From: Trissonchulus latispiculum
Lineage: Eukaryota; Nematoda; Enoplea; Enoplida; Ironidae
Length of the DNA stretch: 64,000 nt
Reading direction: 5' to 3'
Assembly: GCA_030248195.1 (NCBI GenBank)
Contig: JASAND010008763.1
Span: forward strand, 1-64,000
The translations under genes were made by a program, and so were the position numbers. Below the pieces are notes generated by a model. The model was not told where the DNA came from. It ran no database searches and was given only the letters and a program-made list of their open reading frames with translations. Positions within the stretch are counted from its first letter, which is position 1. Each line of letters starts with the position of its first letter. Shown piece by piece: positions 1 through 11,758 of the stretch.

Positions 1-2168
1 CATATAAATTTTCAGAAATTTTGTAAGCAATTTTTTAAAGAAAAAATTAAAAATATTGAAATATCACCACAAATATTTTCTCGTATATCTACCAATACAG
101 GCTCAACTCTCTGTCTTGTGGCAGCATAAATCGATAATATTAACAGGTACTGGAAATTCAAAAGTTGGGCACAATTCTGGAGCCTATGTTGAGGCATATT
201 TTGAATGTGAGCATCCGGCAAGGGTTCCTACCTATTTTCTCCGTGGGCCAGTTCCGTCTCCAGGCAGAACAAAAATGGAATACTTTCTCTGTTTCTTTAA
301 GAGAGAAATCTAATGTATCAGCTGTCCCTCCCAAAATTTGTATTTGCCGCAAATGTGTGGCAGGGGTGCAGGAACAAGCAGAAAATTGTCCATCTGAAAA
401 TCGGTAGGCAAATTTTCGGATTTCGAAGTCTTCTTCCGCCAAATACAAACCTTGCCGAGACTTGGAAACCCTCGGTGAAAAGCACCATGAGGTCCTGTCA
501 AATTCGCTGTAATCCTCCGTTGCTCGAAAACTCTCACTGGCATTTTGCTTCTTCTAGATCGATACCTGCCACTAAACACGGATAACATCAAAGACACCAC
601 TGCGTTCCTTGTCGCGTTCGATTGGGTGGCTCTGTACGGTCCGTGTTGTGCAGAGGGTCATCCATTTGTGTGCACCTATGGCTTCTGTCATATATCAGTA
701 TTCAGTTGGCTTTCACTTGGAACTACTTGACTAATGAAAGCCACTGTTGCTGTAATTTTAATTTTTCACACTTTCAAATTTCGAGGTTTTGTAGTCATCA
801 AGACTTTCTTCTTGCCAATACCGCACGTTGCCACAGAAAATTGAATAGCTTCAGCATTGAGCTTAATTTCAGAGACATATAATTGTACCTAAAATCTGAT
901 GCTAAGCCTGAAGCAGTTTGAGTTTCGTGTTAAGCAATGCTGGTCTCGGAAAAGTCGAATAATGTATTAAAACATTTTCAGAAAGCCTAAGATACTGGAA
1001 TTTACCGGGACAACGATATCGTCCATTATACGGTCGAAAGGGCAAATGAACTGACACAGCATTTTGGGAGAATTTGAGGCGATTTGCGGATTTTAAGATA
1101 TAAAGCTGCTAAGATAAGATAATTTTAAGATTAGGTACACCTTACGGGTAGAAAAAGATTTTTTAACTGCCTATTAAAAGTTGCTGGCTAATATCTCTGT
1201 GAAGGGTTCCCAAGTTTTGGTTTGCCAGGCAGATTTCATCTGTCACTTTTAACCATATGGAAAATAATCAGAATGCTGTCAGATTCCCAATTTGATGAGG
1301 GATCTGAAACAGTGTTGTCAATTAATCCTACAAATTTTTCATTATGTATCCAGTATTCCCTTTATCTCATCAATGTGTCATTTATGTTATCTGTTCAGTT
1401 ATTTACAAGACTGTGTTTGGTGCTGTCCTGTTCTCGTGGTTTTCACCACTTCTATTCATTGAGTTTTACTGTTCATAAGACTAGCTCTCTGAGCTGGCAC
1501 AAGCAGTTCCCCTGCATACTGTGTGTAAGCGGTAAAAGCTCTGGTGTTTACAAGAGCGCCATTAGATGTGTAGCTTTTGTGATCGTGCATCAGCTCTCTG
1601 AAGAGACGCATGTGGCTTTTATAAAATGGCTTTTAAAAGGGTCTCCGGACGTTCAAATGTTGGTCTCAGTGGCAGCTGCCATTTGATGGGTGTAGACTGT
1701 AGGAGGAAAGCCGAAAACTCTTATGAGTGTCCTAATTTTTACCAAACAAAACCTACAAAAGGGGAATGCTCTCTACCTGCGGAATATCCTGGCAACAAAA
1801 CTACACTAATGCTTTTTCTATTTCAGAATTCCATGTTGTCTGACAGTTCTATTCGGTGATGCATTCTGATTGCCATGTCCTTTTTGCTCACTGATTTCGG
1901 ATAAATGTGATTCTGGCTCCTACCGAGTTCACACTGGAGAGTGGACCCAAAGCCCATCTATTTTCTAAGTGCAATTTATGGAGACATTTGCCTATGCTGT
2001 GCCGTCGTGCCGCAAAGTGTGCTCAGATTTCACTCTGCGCTTGGATTCCCGCGTACTACAGCACCTGGCAATGATACTGATGAATGTTGTGCCTGTGTCG
2101 GGTAAGCAGAGTGTTTAGCAAAGACCCGTCATAAAATGTGGAAGCATTAGTTTGTGTGGGCAGTATTA
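1..2168. repeat. Left arm of a ~6 kb palindrome
   Basis: This stretch is the reverse complement, with many indels, of 3,370-5,990. Landmarks that pair are the GPCR exon (1,936 with 3,613), the splice donor block (2,101 with 3,436) and the CACGGAAAATAGATAGG-like block (about 240 with about 5,740). The arm begins before the window does. Apart from the decayed receptor exon listed separately, I see no gene in it. A 154-codon open frame at 1,222-1,686 resembles nothing I know and its mirror is not open. Confidence 0.8.
1827..2101 (+). pseudogene. Decayed GPCR exon, mirror copy
   Basis: This is the plus-strand mirror of the receptor exon at 3,437-3,757. It keeps the polypyrimidine tract and acceptor (TTTTTCTATTTCAG just before 1,827) and the donor (GGTAAGC at 2,101). 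It is 275 bp rather than 321 bp. The segment with the start codon and extracellular N-terminus is rearranged and shortened, and small indels in the first membrane segment break the frame. The second half, covering the second and third membrane segments, matches its mirror closely. It cannot encode a receptor by itself. The lesions are seen directly; calling it the dead partner assumes that the minus copy is the functional one. Confidence 0.7.
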
Positions 2169-2258
2169 AATCCAGAATATGCGGAATAAATACTTAAGAC
2201 ATGAAGAGCGTCTGCTTCCAGGCTTTCCTACTTGCAGTAATCAGTCAATATATATGAC

Positions 2259-2918
2259 CAAGAGTACATAATAGATAAGAGTAAGAAACTCTTACGCTAG
2301 CATGTACAGATTATGTAAGGTATGCTCGGTTCATTAACTCGGGACCCCCTCCCCCGAAACTTTCGGGGAGGGTCCCACTTTACACTAACTACACGCTTTA
2401 CGTGTGTACTTGCTCAAGCTGATAATTGCGTTAGGTTTATTGTAGGCAACTTATTAGTTATTTTAATTAATTAATTATAACTTTAATCAGGTTAATGCAA
2501 TTAGAAAACTAATTTGACAACGTTGTAGCATTTTTTCTGCTCTTTTCAATGATGTAAAAATTGTTGCATAATACAAAAATTCGAAGGAATGTAATGTGTA
2601 ACAATTTTTACATCATTGAAAAGAGCAGAAAAAATGCTACAAAGTTGTCGAATTAGTTTTTTAATTGTATTCACCTGATTAAAGTTATAATTAATTAATT
2701 AAAATAACTAATAAATTGCCTACAATAAGCCTTAAGGCTAACGGGCCAATCAGCGAGCAGACACACGCTTATATGAAAGCGTGTAGTTAGTGTAAAGTGG
2801 GACCCCCCCCCCCGAAAGTTTCGGGGGGGGGGTCCCGAGTTAATGAACCGAGCATACCTTACATAATTTGTACATGCTAGCGTAAGAGTTTCTTACTCTT
2901 ATCTATTATGTACTCTTG
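2259..2918. mobile_element. 660 bp foldback MITE with 7 bp TSD
   Basis: The element starts with CAAGAGTACATAATAG and ends with its reverse complement. It is flanked by a perfect 7 bp duplication, ATATGAC at 2,252-2,258 and 2,919-2,925. Nearly its whole length is self-complementary: two arms of about 310 bp around a loop of about 30 bp near 2,580. The stem includes a G/C block, GGGACCCCCTCCCCCGAAAC, facing its complement. It has no coding capacity, so it looks like a non-autonomous DNA transposon of foldback type. It sits in the spacer of the 6 kb palindrome. The superfamily is not known to me. Confidence 0.85.
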
Positions 2919-3369
2919 ATATGACGCTGCAGAGGGCTCAAACACTGCGTATCTGAAGACGGGGTTCTGTCTTATTTACACCCATCCCTCTACCGCCCAT
3001 AATCATTGAAAATTGAACAAACGATAGAAAAATTGGTCTTTGACAATGCTCAGTTCAGATATATATCGCAAATTTTTTGAAGTAGTAATTAATTTATTGC
3101 GCTTTCGATTTGTATTGTAAGCCTGTTTTGGTTCTAGGATTCGCTAGATCAGCACACGCGCCGAAGTGATTTCAGGCCTTAGCAAGTAGGAGTGTTAGTA
3201 TCGAAGGCTTACCGAAAGGTTGATTGGAGTTGCCATCATTGCAGATATTTGTAGTAGTTATTCCCCTTTAAATTGTTATAGAATTATTGCTGGCTGGACT
3301 TTTGCTCATTTATTGTTTAAATTTTCTTATTTATTTGCGGACCCGTATTTATTCACACATATTCTGGTT

Positions 3370-5990
3370 AATACTGCCCACACAAACTAATGCTTCCCAC
3401 ATTTTATGACGGGTCTTTGCTAAACACTCTGCTTACCCGACACAGGCACAACATTCATCAGTATGCATTGCCAGGTGCTGTAGTACGCGGGGAATCCAAG
3501 CGCAGAGTGAAATCTGAGCACACTTTGCGGCACGACGGCACAGCATAGGCAAATGTCTCCATAAATTGCACTTAGAAAATAGATGGGCTTTTTGGGTCCA
3601 CTCTCCAGTGTGAGCCGACTGAAGGCTAGGGCCAGAATCACATTTGAGATCAGGCCAATCAGTGAGCAGAAAAAGGACATGGCAATCAGAATGCATCCTG
3701 GTATATCCGCCGGAATAGAGCAATTTGTCAGATTGGCATGATAATGTTCCATAGGTTCTGAAATAGAAAAAAGCGTAGGTGTAGTTTTGGTTGCCAGAAT
3801 CCTATTCACCCCGGGGTAGGGCGGAACACTTGTAGGTTTTGTTTGGTAAAATTAGGACACTCATAAGAGTTTTCGGCTTTCATCCCTACAGTCTACACCC
3901 ATCCAAATCTGGCTTGCAGCATACTTGGGGCAAGTTCCTAGCATTTTGAACGTCAATCATTGCCTAAAAAGCTATTTGCATAAAAACTATGCGTCTCAAC
4001 TGTAAGGAGGTTTTTGATACTTTTGTCCTAAAGCTACATCTAATAGGCATGCTTAGCTCAATCCTTAAACACCCTAGAGTGCAGCTTTACGTACATTGAA
4101 ACAATCTGAGGCAAAGCTGTAGCTCCTACAGAAATAGTCTTATGAACAGTAAAACTTCAATGAATAGAAGTGGGTGAGAGCCCGACGTTGCGAAAGTAGA
4201 AAGATCTCGGGACAGCCTTAAACAGTCTTATTAAATAGCTGAACAAGAAGTGCCTCAAATGATGCGTGATGGGCAGATCTCAAGAAGTCTCGTTCCATAA
4301 TGAAAATTGTAGAATTAATTGAGAATAACAACACTGTTTCGTCCCTCATCAAAGCTTGGAACTGACTTTAGCATTCTAGGTTGGCTGATTTTTCCCGCTG
4401 AGTTTAAAAGTGACAGATATCTACCAGCAAACTCTAAAACGGAGAGCTGTGCCAACTTCACAAAGAGATGTGCTTTAGCTTAACTTTAATAAACAGTTAA
4501 AAAATCTTTTCCTCGCCCGTAGGTGTACCTATCTTAAAATTATCTTATCTTAGCAGCTTATCTTAAAATCGTAAATCGTAATCCATAAATTCTCCCAAAA
4601 CCGCTGTGTCAGTCTCAGTTCGATGCCCTTCATTCCGTATAATGGACGATATGAAAGAAATTCATTGTCCGGTAGGACCAGTGAATTTGTATCTTAGGCG
4701 CAATTTCATGCAAATGTTTATTTTAATATTTATTATTCGTGCACTTGTCACAAAAGTTATGCAAATCAACCTGATAAACTTTACGGCTTGTGCAGTTACA
4801 GTTTCAGACATGACTCCTGATAATGCAATAAATCACTTATTAACTTAATTCACAAATTAACATTTGTGAAATTCCAGAGAGGCAAGCATTACTTTTACCC
4901 TGGAAACAATAATTACTTAACGGACTCCTTCAAGGTTTAGTTTCGACCAAATTAATTCTTACACTGCAAGCAATATCCGTGTTAGCCTTGTGCCTTAACT
5001 GGCAAAGCTTCAAACAAGCACAGGCTTAGCATCAGATTTAGACAATTATATGAATCTCTGAGAATTAAGCTCAATGCCTGAAGCTATTCAATTTTCTGTG
5101 GCAACTAATAACGTCTCTGACCAACAGAAGAAAGTCTTGATGACTTACAAAACCTCAGGCACAGTGTGTGAAAATTAAAATTAGCTAACAGTGGCTTTCA
5201 TTGAGTCAAGTAGTTCCAAGTGAAGCCAACAATTTCTATACAATTTCAACGATATGACATAGGAGGAAACATAAAATTGCGCAAATGGATTGATATCTAC
5301 TTAACACGGACGTACAAGAACCACCAATCTGAACGACAAAGGATTACACCTATTAGCAGTCATTAACGATGTTAATTAGTCAATATTTAATTGGCGAGAT
5401 TGTCGGTCTAGAGAAGCCGTAATTGAGAGATTTTCGAGTTCCAGGTGGCTCCTACGGAGGATTACAGCGAATTTGACCAGGATCATGAGTGCCTTTCACG
5501 AGGGTTTCGTCAACAAGGTTTGTGAGCAACTGGCCTGAAGAGGCTCAGAAATCCGAAAAATACATTTACCCTACCAGTTTTTCAAGATGGACAATTTTCT
5601 GCTGTTTCCTACCCTAATTTGCATATTCATGTCTGCGGCAAATAAACAGGAGGGATGGCTGGCATTAGATTTCTCTTAAAGGCAGAAAGCCGGAATAACA
5701 TTTTTGTTCTGCCTGGAGGCAGAACAATTTACACGGAAAATAGATAGGAATTGCACTATACACGGATGCTCAGTTCAAAATTCACCTATCTTCAACATAG
5801 GCCTAGTATAGGGTTCTGCTAGCTTTTTTAACCGAAGGGTGCCTGTTAGTATTATCGAATTTATGCCTTTTTAAATTGAAAATTTTTAATTTTTGTATTG
5901 GTAAATCACTACTGAGTATTTGTGGTGGCATCTGACTGTTTCAGTATTTTGTTTTCTCCTAGGGTGCCCCCTTAGCACAAAATTTCTACG
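3370..5990. repeat. Right arm of the ~6 kb palindrome
   Basis: Reverse complement of 1-2,168 with indels. The inner boundary is at the block TAATACTGCCCACACAAACT (3,370), which mirrors the block ending at 2,168. The outer boundary lies near 5,990, where the GTATTTGTGGTGG block pairs with position about 70. The 2,919-3,369 spacer is unique sequence with no gene that I can see. The only coding candidate in the arm is the receptor exon at 3,437-3,757. Confidence 0.8.
3437..3757 (-). CDS. Rhodopsin-class GPCR, N-terminal exon (partial gene)
   Basis: This is an exon-like unit on the minus strand. A TTTCTATTTCAG acceptor precedes it at 3,758-3,760 and a GGTAAGC donor follows at 3,436-3,431. The likely start ATG is at 3,752-3,750, giving about 105 codons that end in phase 1. 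The short extracellular start has two N-glycosylation sites (NLT, NCS). The first membrane segment contains the N of a class A receptor (GLISNVILALAF). The second contains an Asp (SAIYGDICLCC), and WQC at the start of the third supplies the disulphide Cys. The rest of the receptor should lie in downstream exons on the minus strand, which would run into the palindrome spacer; I could not find them. It is a different subfamily from the 12-20 kb receptors. It could be an isolated exon left by rearrangement. Confidence 0.55.
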
Positions 5991-7325
5991 GAATTTATGC
6001 TTTCATCGCCCCCCCCAGCATAGTGCGTGGATGAAAATTGTTTTAAAGGATTCCAGTATTTATGCAAATTTGATCAGCGGATTTTGAGAACAGTTCACAA
6101 GTAGCTGGCTATTCGATCGCCTGCGTTTGATAAATTTGCCTGTAAAGTCCTTTGGCGTAAGCAAAAATTGAAAAGTTTATTTTAACAAATGGCTTACTTA
6201 CTATGTAACAGTGACAGAATCGCAACCGATACTAAAAAGTAACTGCTTATAGTTGAAAACTTTATTGAATTAGTACTATTGGCGTAATAGTTTGTTTTGT
6301 AAAAGAATCTATTCAGTTTCCAGATACAATGAGCCCAATTGGCTACAACGGCAATTGCTTTGATAAAAACTAAGGATGGGTCCCCGGCTAGAGGATTCGA
6401 ATGATAATTTGTTTTGTCAAGGCTATACAAATTCCAAAGGATGGCAGGGCGATGGCATGGCCCGCGAAAGTTACTCCGGAGCTAACAATTTATAAACCCG
6501 ATGAGGATACAGGCCAATCCAACCCAATTTTATCTTTTGACTTGACAGTGAGCAACAATCCGATCACGAAAAGTCATTAAAGTACTTTGATCAAATTTAA
6601 AAGAAGCAATTAAAACAACCAGAAGCTTGACGCAGTGTAAACCAAAGCACTGTTTCCGAGCAGTTTATATAGTCGAAGTCATTAGCTTTTCACATGTTTT
6701 CAGCACTATATACTGCCTTTTTCCTAAAGCTCAGATGCAGAACCATCCCCTTTTTAGGGATCCTTTTGTTAAATTGCCACCATCTTCGTTACCTTTTAGC
6801 CAAGTGGGCCAACATGATACGAGACGCTAAAGGCCCAACTGTGCTGTGCCACGCTACAATTTCAAGATTAGATCCTTAAAGTAGCACAAAAACCTCCCCG
6901 TTTCTTCATTGAACGAGGCGTATGCTACACACATATACTGAGCCTGTCAGATTTAAGTCTGACTAATTGGAGCTATCCAGCAGATAGTGAACTACAAATG
7001 AGTTAATCCTTGAGTTGGCGAGTGTTGTGACAGATCGCTGTAATAGTTGAAAAAACAGCCAGTCACTTGATTCCACTTATAGCTGTCTATCATGAGCACG
7101 TTCACTGTTGGAAAGAGTTAGACCTACATGCGAGTATGGGAAGAGGAACTTCTGATTCATCAGAGTGCATGGCAGAGTGCCTCACAGAAAGGAGTCTGAC
7201 AAGGGGCTGCCCTTTACTACTACTATATACTGGGTTTGTACATATCATTTTTGTCAGACACAGTCGTTGTGTTTCGAGCTTCAACATGCAATATCAATTA
7301 ATAATATGGTACTGTGGTATTAGTA
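5991..7325. other. No recognisable gene
   Basis: AT-rich intergenic sequence. Short open frames occur (for example 7,067-7,342 plus and 6,194-6,430 minus), but they show no family motif and no splice structure. I see no repeat longer than a few tens of bases here. Confidence 0.5.
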
Positions 7326-7328
7326 TTA

Positions 7329-7680
7329 GCAAGAGTGCATAATTGCACTATTATTAAGAAGAGTAAGCCACTAGAGGACTTCTCTTCTTGGCATTGCGTA
7401 ACGGCGCTCCGCTCACACACAATAACGAATGTTCCCCCGTTCGGGGAGCAGGGGGGTGGACCAAATCGACAGCGCACACCCCCATCCGTTTGGTGGACGA
7501 TAGCCAAAAAGAGGTTTCCGTTTGGTTGGGGGGGGGGGGGGGGGTAGCCAACAGCCAATCAGATGCAGAAACCTCCCGGGGAGGGTCTAGCAATGGATTA
7601 CGGTAGTTTTCATTCTATTAAAAAATGAGTCCCCGTTTGGGGGGGTCACAAAAAGTGGTCCCCGTTAACCAGTTGACTTA
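7329..7680. mobile_element. Half copy of the AAGAGTGCATAAT foldback family
   Basis: The sequence opens with AAGAGTGCATAATTGCACTA, then carries the same internal blocks as the palindromic element at 10,696: AAGCCACTAGAGG, CTTCTTGGCATTGCGTAACG, GAATGTTCCCCCGTT, a G-tract, AGCCAATCAGATGCAG and TTACGGTAGTTTT. It then fades around repeats of the type CCCCGTTTGG. Only one arm is present, so this is a truncated or deleted copy. Frames translated across the G-tract are artefacts. Confidence 0.7.
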
Positions 7681-7884
7681 TGGTTAAGCCAAGCAATCAA
7701 ATAAAATTTAAAGGTTATCTTGAAATCTAAATTTTCATAGGATGGTGTAAATCTCATTATTATTTGATCTGATGCTTTGTTAAAATAATTTTAGTCATTC
7801 ATTACCATTTTGCACTTTTCAAACTTTCTGCACTTTGCACAATATTTGCTTACCTTTTAGCTTCCTCCAGTCAACGGTACTATT

Positions 7885-8300
7885 GTACTTTGCTGAAATC
7901 TTAAAGAAGTGAATCTGATTTTTGGTGATTCTGTTTCGTAGTCGTGAGTTGAGTCTATATTGGTTAATTATTAAACTAGGATCCAGTGTCACTTTTGATG
8001 ATAGGGTGCACGCTATCTTTTAGGGTAGACCGACCGATGTGCGCGGGCAGTTCCGTTGACACCTTTCGTTAAAGATAGTTTAGTTTCGATAAAATTTGTT
8101 TTCTTAACTACGTTCATTTTGACTTTACTGAAATTTTAAAGAAGTGAATCTGGTTTTTGCTAATTCTGTTTCGTAGTTGTGATTTGAGTCATTAAACTAG
8201 GATCTAGCGTCAATTTTGAGGATAGGGTGCACGGGGTTCAGACCAGGCTATCTTTTTGGGTAGACCGACCGATGTGCGCGGGCAGTTCCGTTCCAGGGTT
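7885..8300 (+). repeat. Tandem duplication, ~230 bp unit
   Basis: Two diverged direct copies lie at about 7,890-8,070 and 8,122-8,297. Both contain AAAGAAGTGAATCTG, TTCTGTTTCGTAGT, TTAAACTAGGATC, GATAGGGTGCACG, and GGTAGACCGACCGATG followed by CGCGGGCAGTTCCGTT. The second copy has a short extra block (GGGTTCAGACCAGG) before the last segment. There is no coding signal. A GC-rich end followed by a tRNA-headed SINE suggests repeat-derived material. Confidence 0.75.
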
Positions 8301-8461
8301 GCTCTCATCCTTTTATTTTAATTGTGGGTACGGACATTCATGATTGTGAGTCCAGTCACTGGTGTATCCTTTTTTGGATGTCCATTTCTGCAGTTAGCGG
8401 CAGCAGATAGTTTTCATTTTTCGACAAGCTAAAAATTCAATCGGTTGCTTGGATGTAGCGT

Positions 8462-8760
8462 GCGGCCGTGTAGCCGAATGGTTAAGGCGCCGGATTTTGG
8501 ATCCAAAGGTCCGAGGTTCGATTCCCGCCTTAGCCATAATGACGTTGCATTGTTTCCTTGAGCAAGGCCACTGCTCCGCCGGTCGGATGAGGCGTTAAAT
8601 TGGTGGGCCCGTGTGCTTCCTGGCTGGGGGTAGTGCAGTAGTGCTGGATTGAGGGTTCTTTTCAGTCAAGTATTGTCCATATTTGTGGTCCTAAAGGACA
8701 TCTTACACCAAAGGCTCTGTACGGTATCTCTGCCGGCGCACAGCAGCGAAAATGTGAAAT
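8462..8760 (+). mobile_element. tRNA-derived SINE
   Basis: The head at about 8,463-8,536 is tRNA-like. It has an internal pol III box A (TAGCCGAATGG) and a perfect box B (GGTTCGATTCC). The acceptor and T stems no longer pair well, so I read it as a SINE head and not a working tRNA. The AGCCGAATGGTTAAGGCGCC part resembles tRNA-Leu/Ser, and a TTG sits in the anticodon-loop position. The body contains TTTCCTTGAGCAAGGCCACT, then GGATGAGGCGTTAAATTGG and GGCCCGTGTG. This resembles the conserved central domain of SINEs widespread in marine invertebrates. The 3' end is uncertain. Confidence 0.7.
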
Positions 8761-10164
8761 TTTGAAAATCGCAACTAGATTGTTTTGAACACGGATTTCT
8801 CTCAATTCATGCAATCAATTAAAAAACGGCTTTACAGACGTATTTTTGAGACAATTGCCGAGGGCAATTTTTCATGGTTTTGCATTTTGACTTTCAGTTC
8901 GAGAGAAATAAGCGTCCAAACTTGAAACTTTTGACGAAAATCGGACAAAATTTACGTTTTTCTCAAAATCTTGAGCTTCTTTACTCGTTAAACAATTTCA
9001 GAAAAAAGTAGCCTTTGGGAAGACGTTTCTTTTGGAGCCTGAACTGGTCGCCTTCGTTAGCTTTCCCACACTTCGAGAAATTCATGTTCAAAAATTGTTT
9101 TCATGTTATTGCAAGTCGTTGTTCAAATATCATGTTGTTCAAGCCGAAGAGTTGAAATGAGACAGCTATACTGCACCTAGTTGTAACATGCACATTCTAA
9201 GCTTTAAAATGATATAAAAATTATTGTTGAACTCCAAAAATTGAGCAAATTACAGTCACAACAAATTACATAAAATTTGCTGCAAATCCCGTACCAGCAC
9301 CTTAAAACACTAGAGTTTTTGGTACATTTGAAGAGCATTCTCGAAGCTTCTAGAACATTCTGTTATTACTCTATACATGAGTGAATTTTACACTCGTAGT
9401 TCTTCGTTGTGGTTTATTACTGTTTCCTTGTCCATCATGTTGACTACATTATTACTGATTAAGGTTTTCTTTACGTTATTCATTACGCTGTTTACTGTTT
9501 ATTTTACTTTAAGTAAACTTTACTTTTACTTACTTCCTGCTTATTCTACACACTATTTTCTAAGGCCTACGCCAATGAAAATACAATACCAATCGCGCTG
9601 CAATGCTTGTGGGACAGGGCACTATAGTCACTTTATGTCAGTCAGTAGTATGTTTTTCGCGATCTGTCTCCCTCGAAATTGCGGTCTCTACAAACTGAAA
9701 TCTCTACCAAATGTAATCACTGTGGTCTCTTAAAACTGCAAGTTCTAAGTTTGAATTATTGCAAATCTCCATAAACTGTGATCACTGCAACGCTTACATT
9801 GTGGTTGTTAATACACCCTATAGCTATGATTTTGATTTGTTGTCTTTTAGTATCAGCCTTCACTTTCATACCCATTCACTTTATTATTAAGTTTCCGTCG
9901 TTCAAACAGCAGAACAAGCATGATTTATTAAGAAATATATCATCAACCAACAAATCTTGAGCCATTGGTGTTTAGTTACCACAATTAGGTGTATCCTATA
10001 GGACAGGCGAATCTAGACCCATTTATCATCAACACGTTAAACTTTGTGATTTCATAGTCACTTTCGCAGATGTACGCACTGTAACATTCTAAAATGTTAG
10101 ACTTGGAGATAGTTGGAACGGCTAATCTAAACATACACTTCATTGAATGCATTTAGTTATATAG
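8761..10164. other. No recognisable gene
   Basis: AT-rich sequence. A 118-codon open frame at 9,377-9,733 is hydrophobic only because the DNA is T-rich (runs such as TTTACTTTAAGTAAAC). It has no receptor motif and I do not call it. Two hydrophobic short frames nearby have the same origin. Confidence 0.45.
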
Positions 10165-11758
10165 GCCTATGTCGCAGTAATATCTGTATTCAGTAAAGAC
10201 TGTATTTACTAGCCGATTTCAGTAAATACGGTATTTACTGGTAGGAATGGTATTTTCTTTAAACTTCCTATCTTTACACGTAAATACCCTTTTTACTGAA
10301 ACTCGTCCAGTGAATACGACATTTTCTAGTAAATTCTGTATTTTATCTTAATCGCCTTTGTCTTTGCGTGTGGCTGGGAAAACAAAGGGCATTGCGACGT
10401 CATATTTAAAGTTAAAAGATAGATCATGCATAGTCACAGTGTGTACAAAGGGTTTGCATGATCATAAACTTCGTGCATGATCATAACTTGCAATTAGTTT
10501 ACAAAATTAAAAAAATTATTTTAATTCTAACAGCTTTTAAAATCAAAACAGATACATATAGACATGTATTATATATTCATAATAAATCACGATTCATTAA
10601 AAATTCATAAGTTACTCTATAGTCTTAAGCCTGCTTTTCCTAATTTAAAAAATTCACAAACTGCATTTTTAAAACTTTAGGTAATCTTTTTGCAAGAGTG
10701 CATAATTGCACTATATATTAGAAGAAAAGTAAGCCACTAGAGGGCTCCTCTTCTTGGCATTGCGTAACGGTGCTCTGACCACAATACGCGAATGTTCCCC
10801 CGTTTGGTGGGGGGGGGTCGACAAGCATACCCCCTCACCGTTTGGTGGGGGGTATGCAAAAGGGGACCCCGTTTGGTGGGGGGGGGGCATGCAAAAGGGG
10901 TCCCCGTTTGGTGGGGGGGGGGGGTAGGCAGAAGGGGGTCCCCGTTTGGGGGGGTCGCCAAGTCCGGCTGAAATCGGCTGCATCAGATTGGCTGTTGGCG
11001 ACCCCCGCCCCCCCCCCAAACGGGGACCCCTTTTGCATACCCCCCACCAAACGGGGACCCCTTTTTCATACCCCCCCCACCAAACGGGGACCCATTTTCA
11101 AATACAACAAAAACTACCGTAATCCTGTGCTCTACCCCCCCCCACCAAACGGGGAGGGGGTCTCTGCAATCTGATTGGCTGTTGGCTACCCCTCCCCACC
11201 AAACGGGGACCTCTTTTCTGCTACCCCCCCCCCCCACCAAACGGGGGAACATTCGCGTATTGTGGTCGGAGCACCGTTACGCAATGCCAAGAAGAGGAGC
11301 CCTCTAGTGGCTTACTCTTCTTCTTATATATAGTGCAATTATGCACTCATGCTTTTAGTGTATGTTTAATTAAGATGTCAGCAAAACTGCTTTTAATGGG
11401 TTAACTGTATTATCAGTAAAATAATTTTTTAATTTTGTAAAGTATATAATGCTTTAAACTTCTGAAGTTTATCCTCATGCACCCCCTTTGTACATAATCT
11501 GATTATGCATGACCTATCTTTTGACTTTAATTATGACTTCGGCATTCCCTTAGTTTCCCTAGCCAGGCGCAAAGACAAAGTAGTTTAAGATAAAATACAG
11601 AATTTACTAGAAAATACCGCATTTACTGGAAGACATTCAGTAAAAATGGTATTCACGTGTAAAGATAGGAAGTTACTATTAGTTACTAGTAAATACCATG
11701 TTTATTGAAATCGGCCAGTAAATACAGTATTTACTGAATACAGAAATTACTACGACAT
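10165..11758. repeat. 1.6 kb palindromic repeat rich in AGTAAATAC motifs
   Basis: The outer blocks of 10,165-10,440 and 11,480-11,758 are inverted copies. They share AAGATAGGAAGTT, TTTGTCTTTGCG with CGCAAAGACAAAG, and TAGATCATGCATA with TATGCATGACCTA. Each outer block holds repeated CAGTAAATAC and GTATTTACTGG motifs, several arranged head-to-head as small palindromes. The 653 bp foldback element at 10,696-11,348 sits in the middle, so the structure is a palindrome inside a palindrome. No coding frame is present. Confidence 0.8.
10696..11348. mobile_element. 653 bp foldback MITE with GTTTGGTGGGG repeats
   Basis: The ends are GAGTGCATAATTGCACTATA and its reverse complement. The arms mirror each other throughout: CCACTAGAGGGCTCCTCTTC, GCATTGCGTAACGGTGCTC, and ACGCGAATGTTCCCCCGTTTG. 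The inner part holds several units of CCCCGTTTGGTGGGG separated by short spacers, in both orientations. Size, foldback shape and ends closely parallel the 660 bp element at 2,259, so they look like sister families. Proline-rich frames across the G/C tracts are not genes. Confidence 0.85.

Noticed and set aside
1222..1686. 154-codon open frame in the left arm of the 6 kb palindrome
   Set aside because: No recognised motif, the mirror sequence in the right arm is not open, and composition is that of the surrounding DNA.
8463..8536. Functional tRNA gene
   Set aside because: The pol III boxes are good but the T stem, anticodon stem and part of the acceptor do not pair, and a SINE body follows.
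9377..9733. 118-codon hydrophobic frame that could suggest a membrane protein
   Set aside because: Hydrophobicity comes from T-rich DNA; no receptor or transporter motif and no supporting context.
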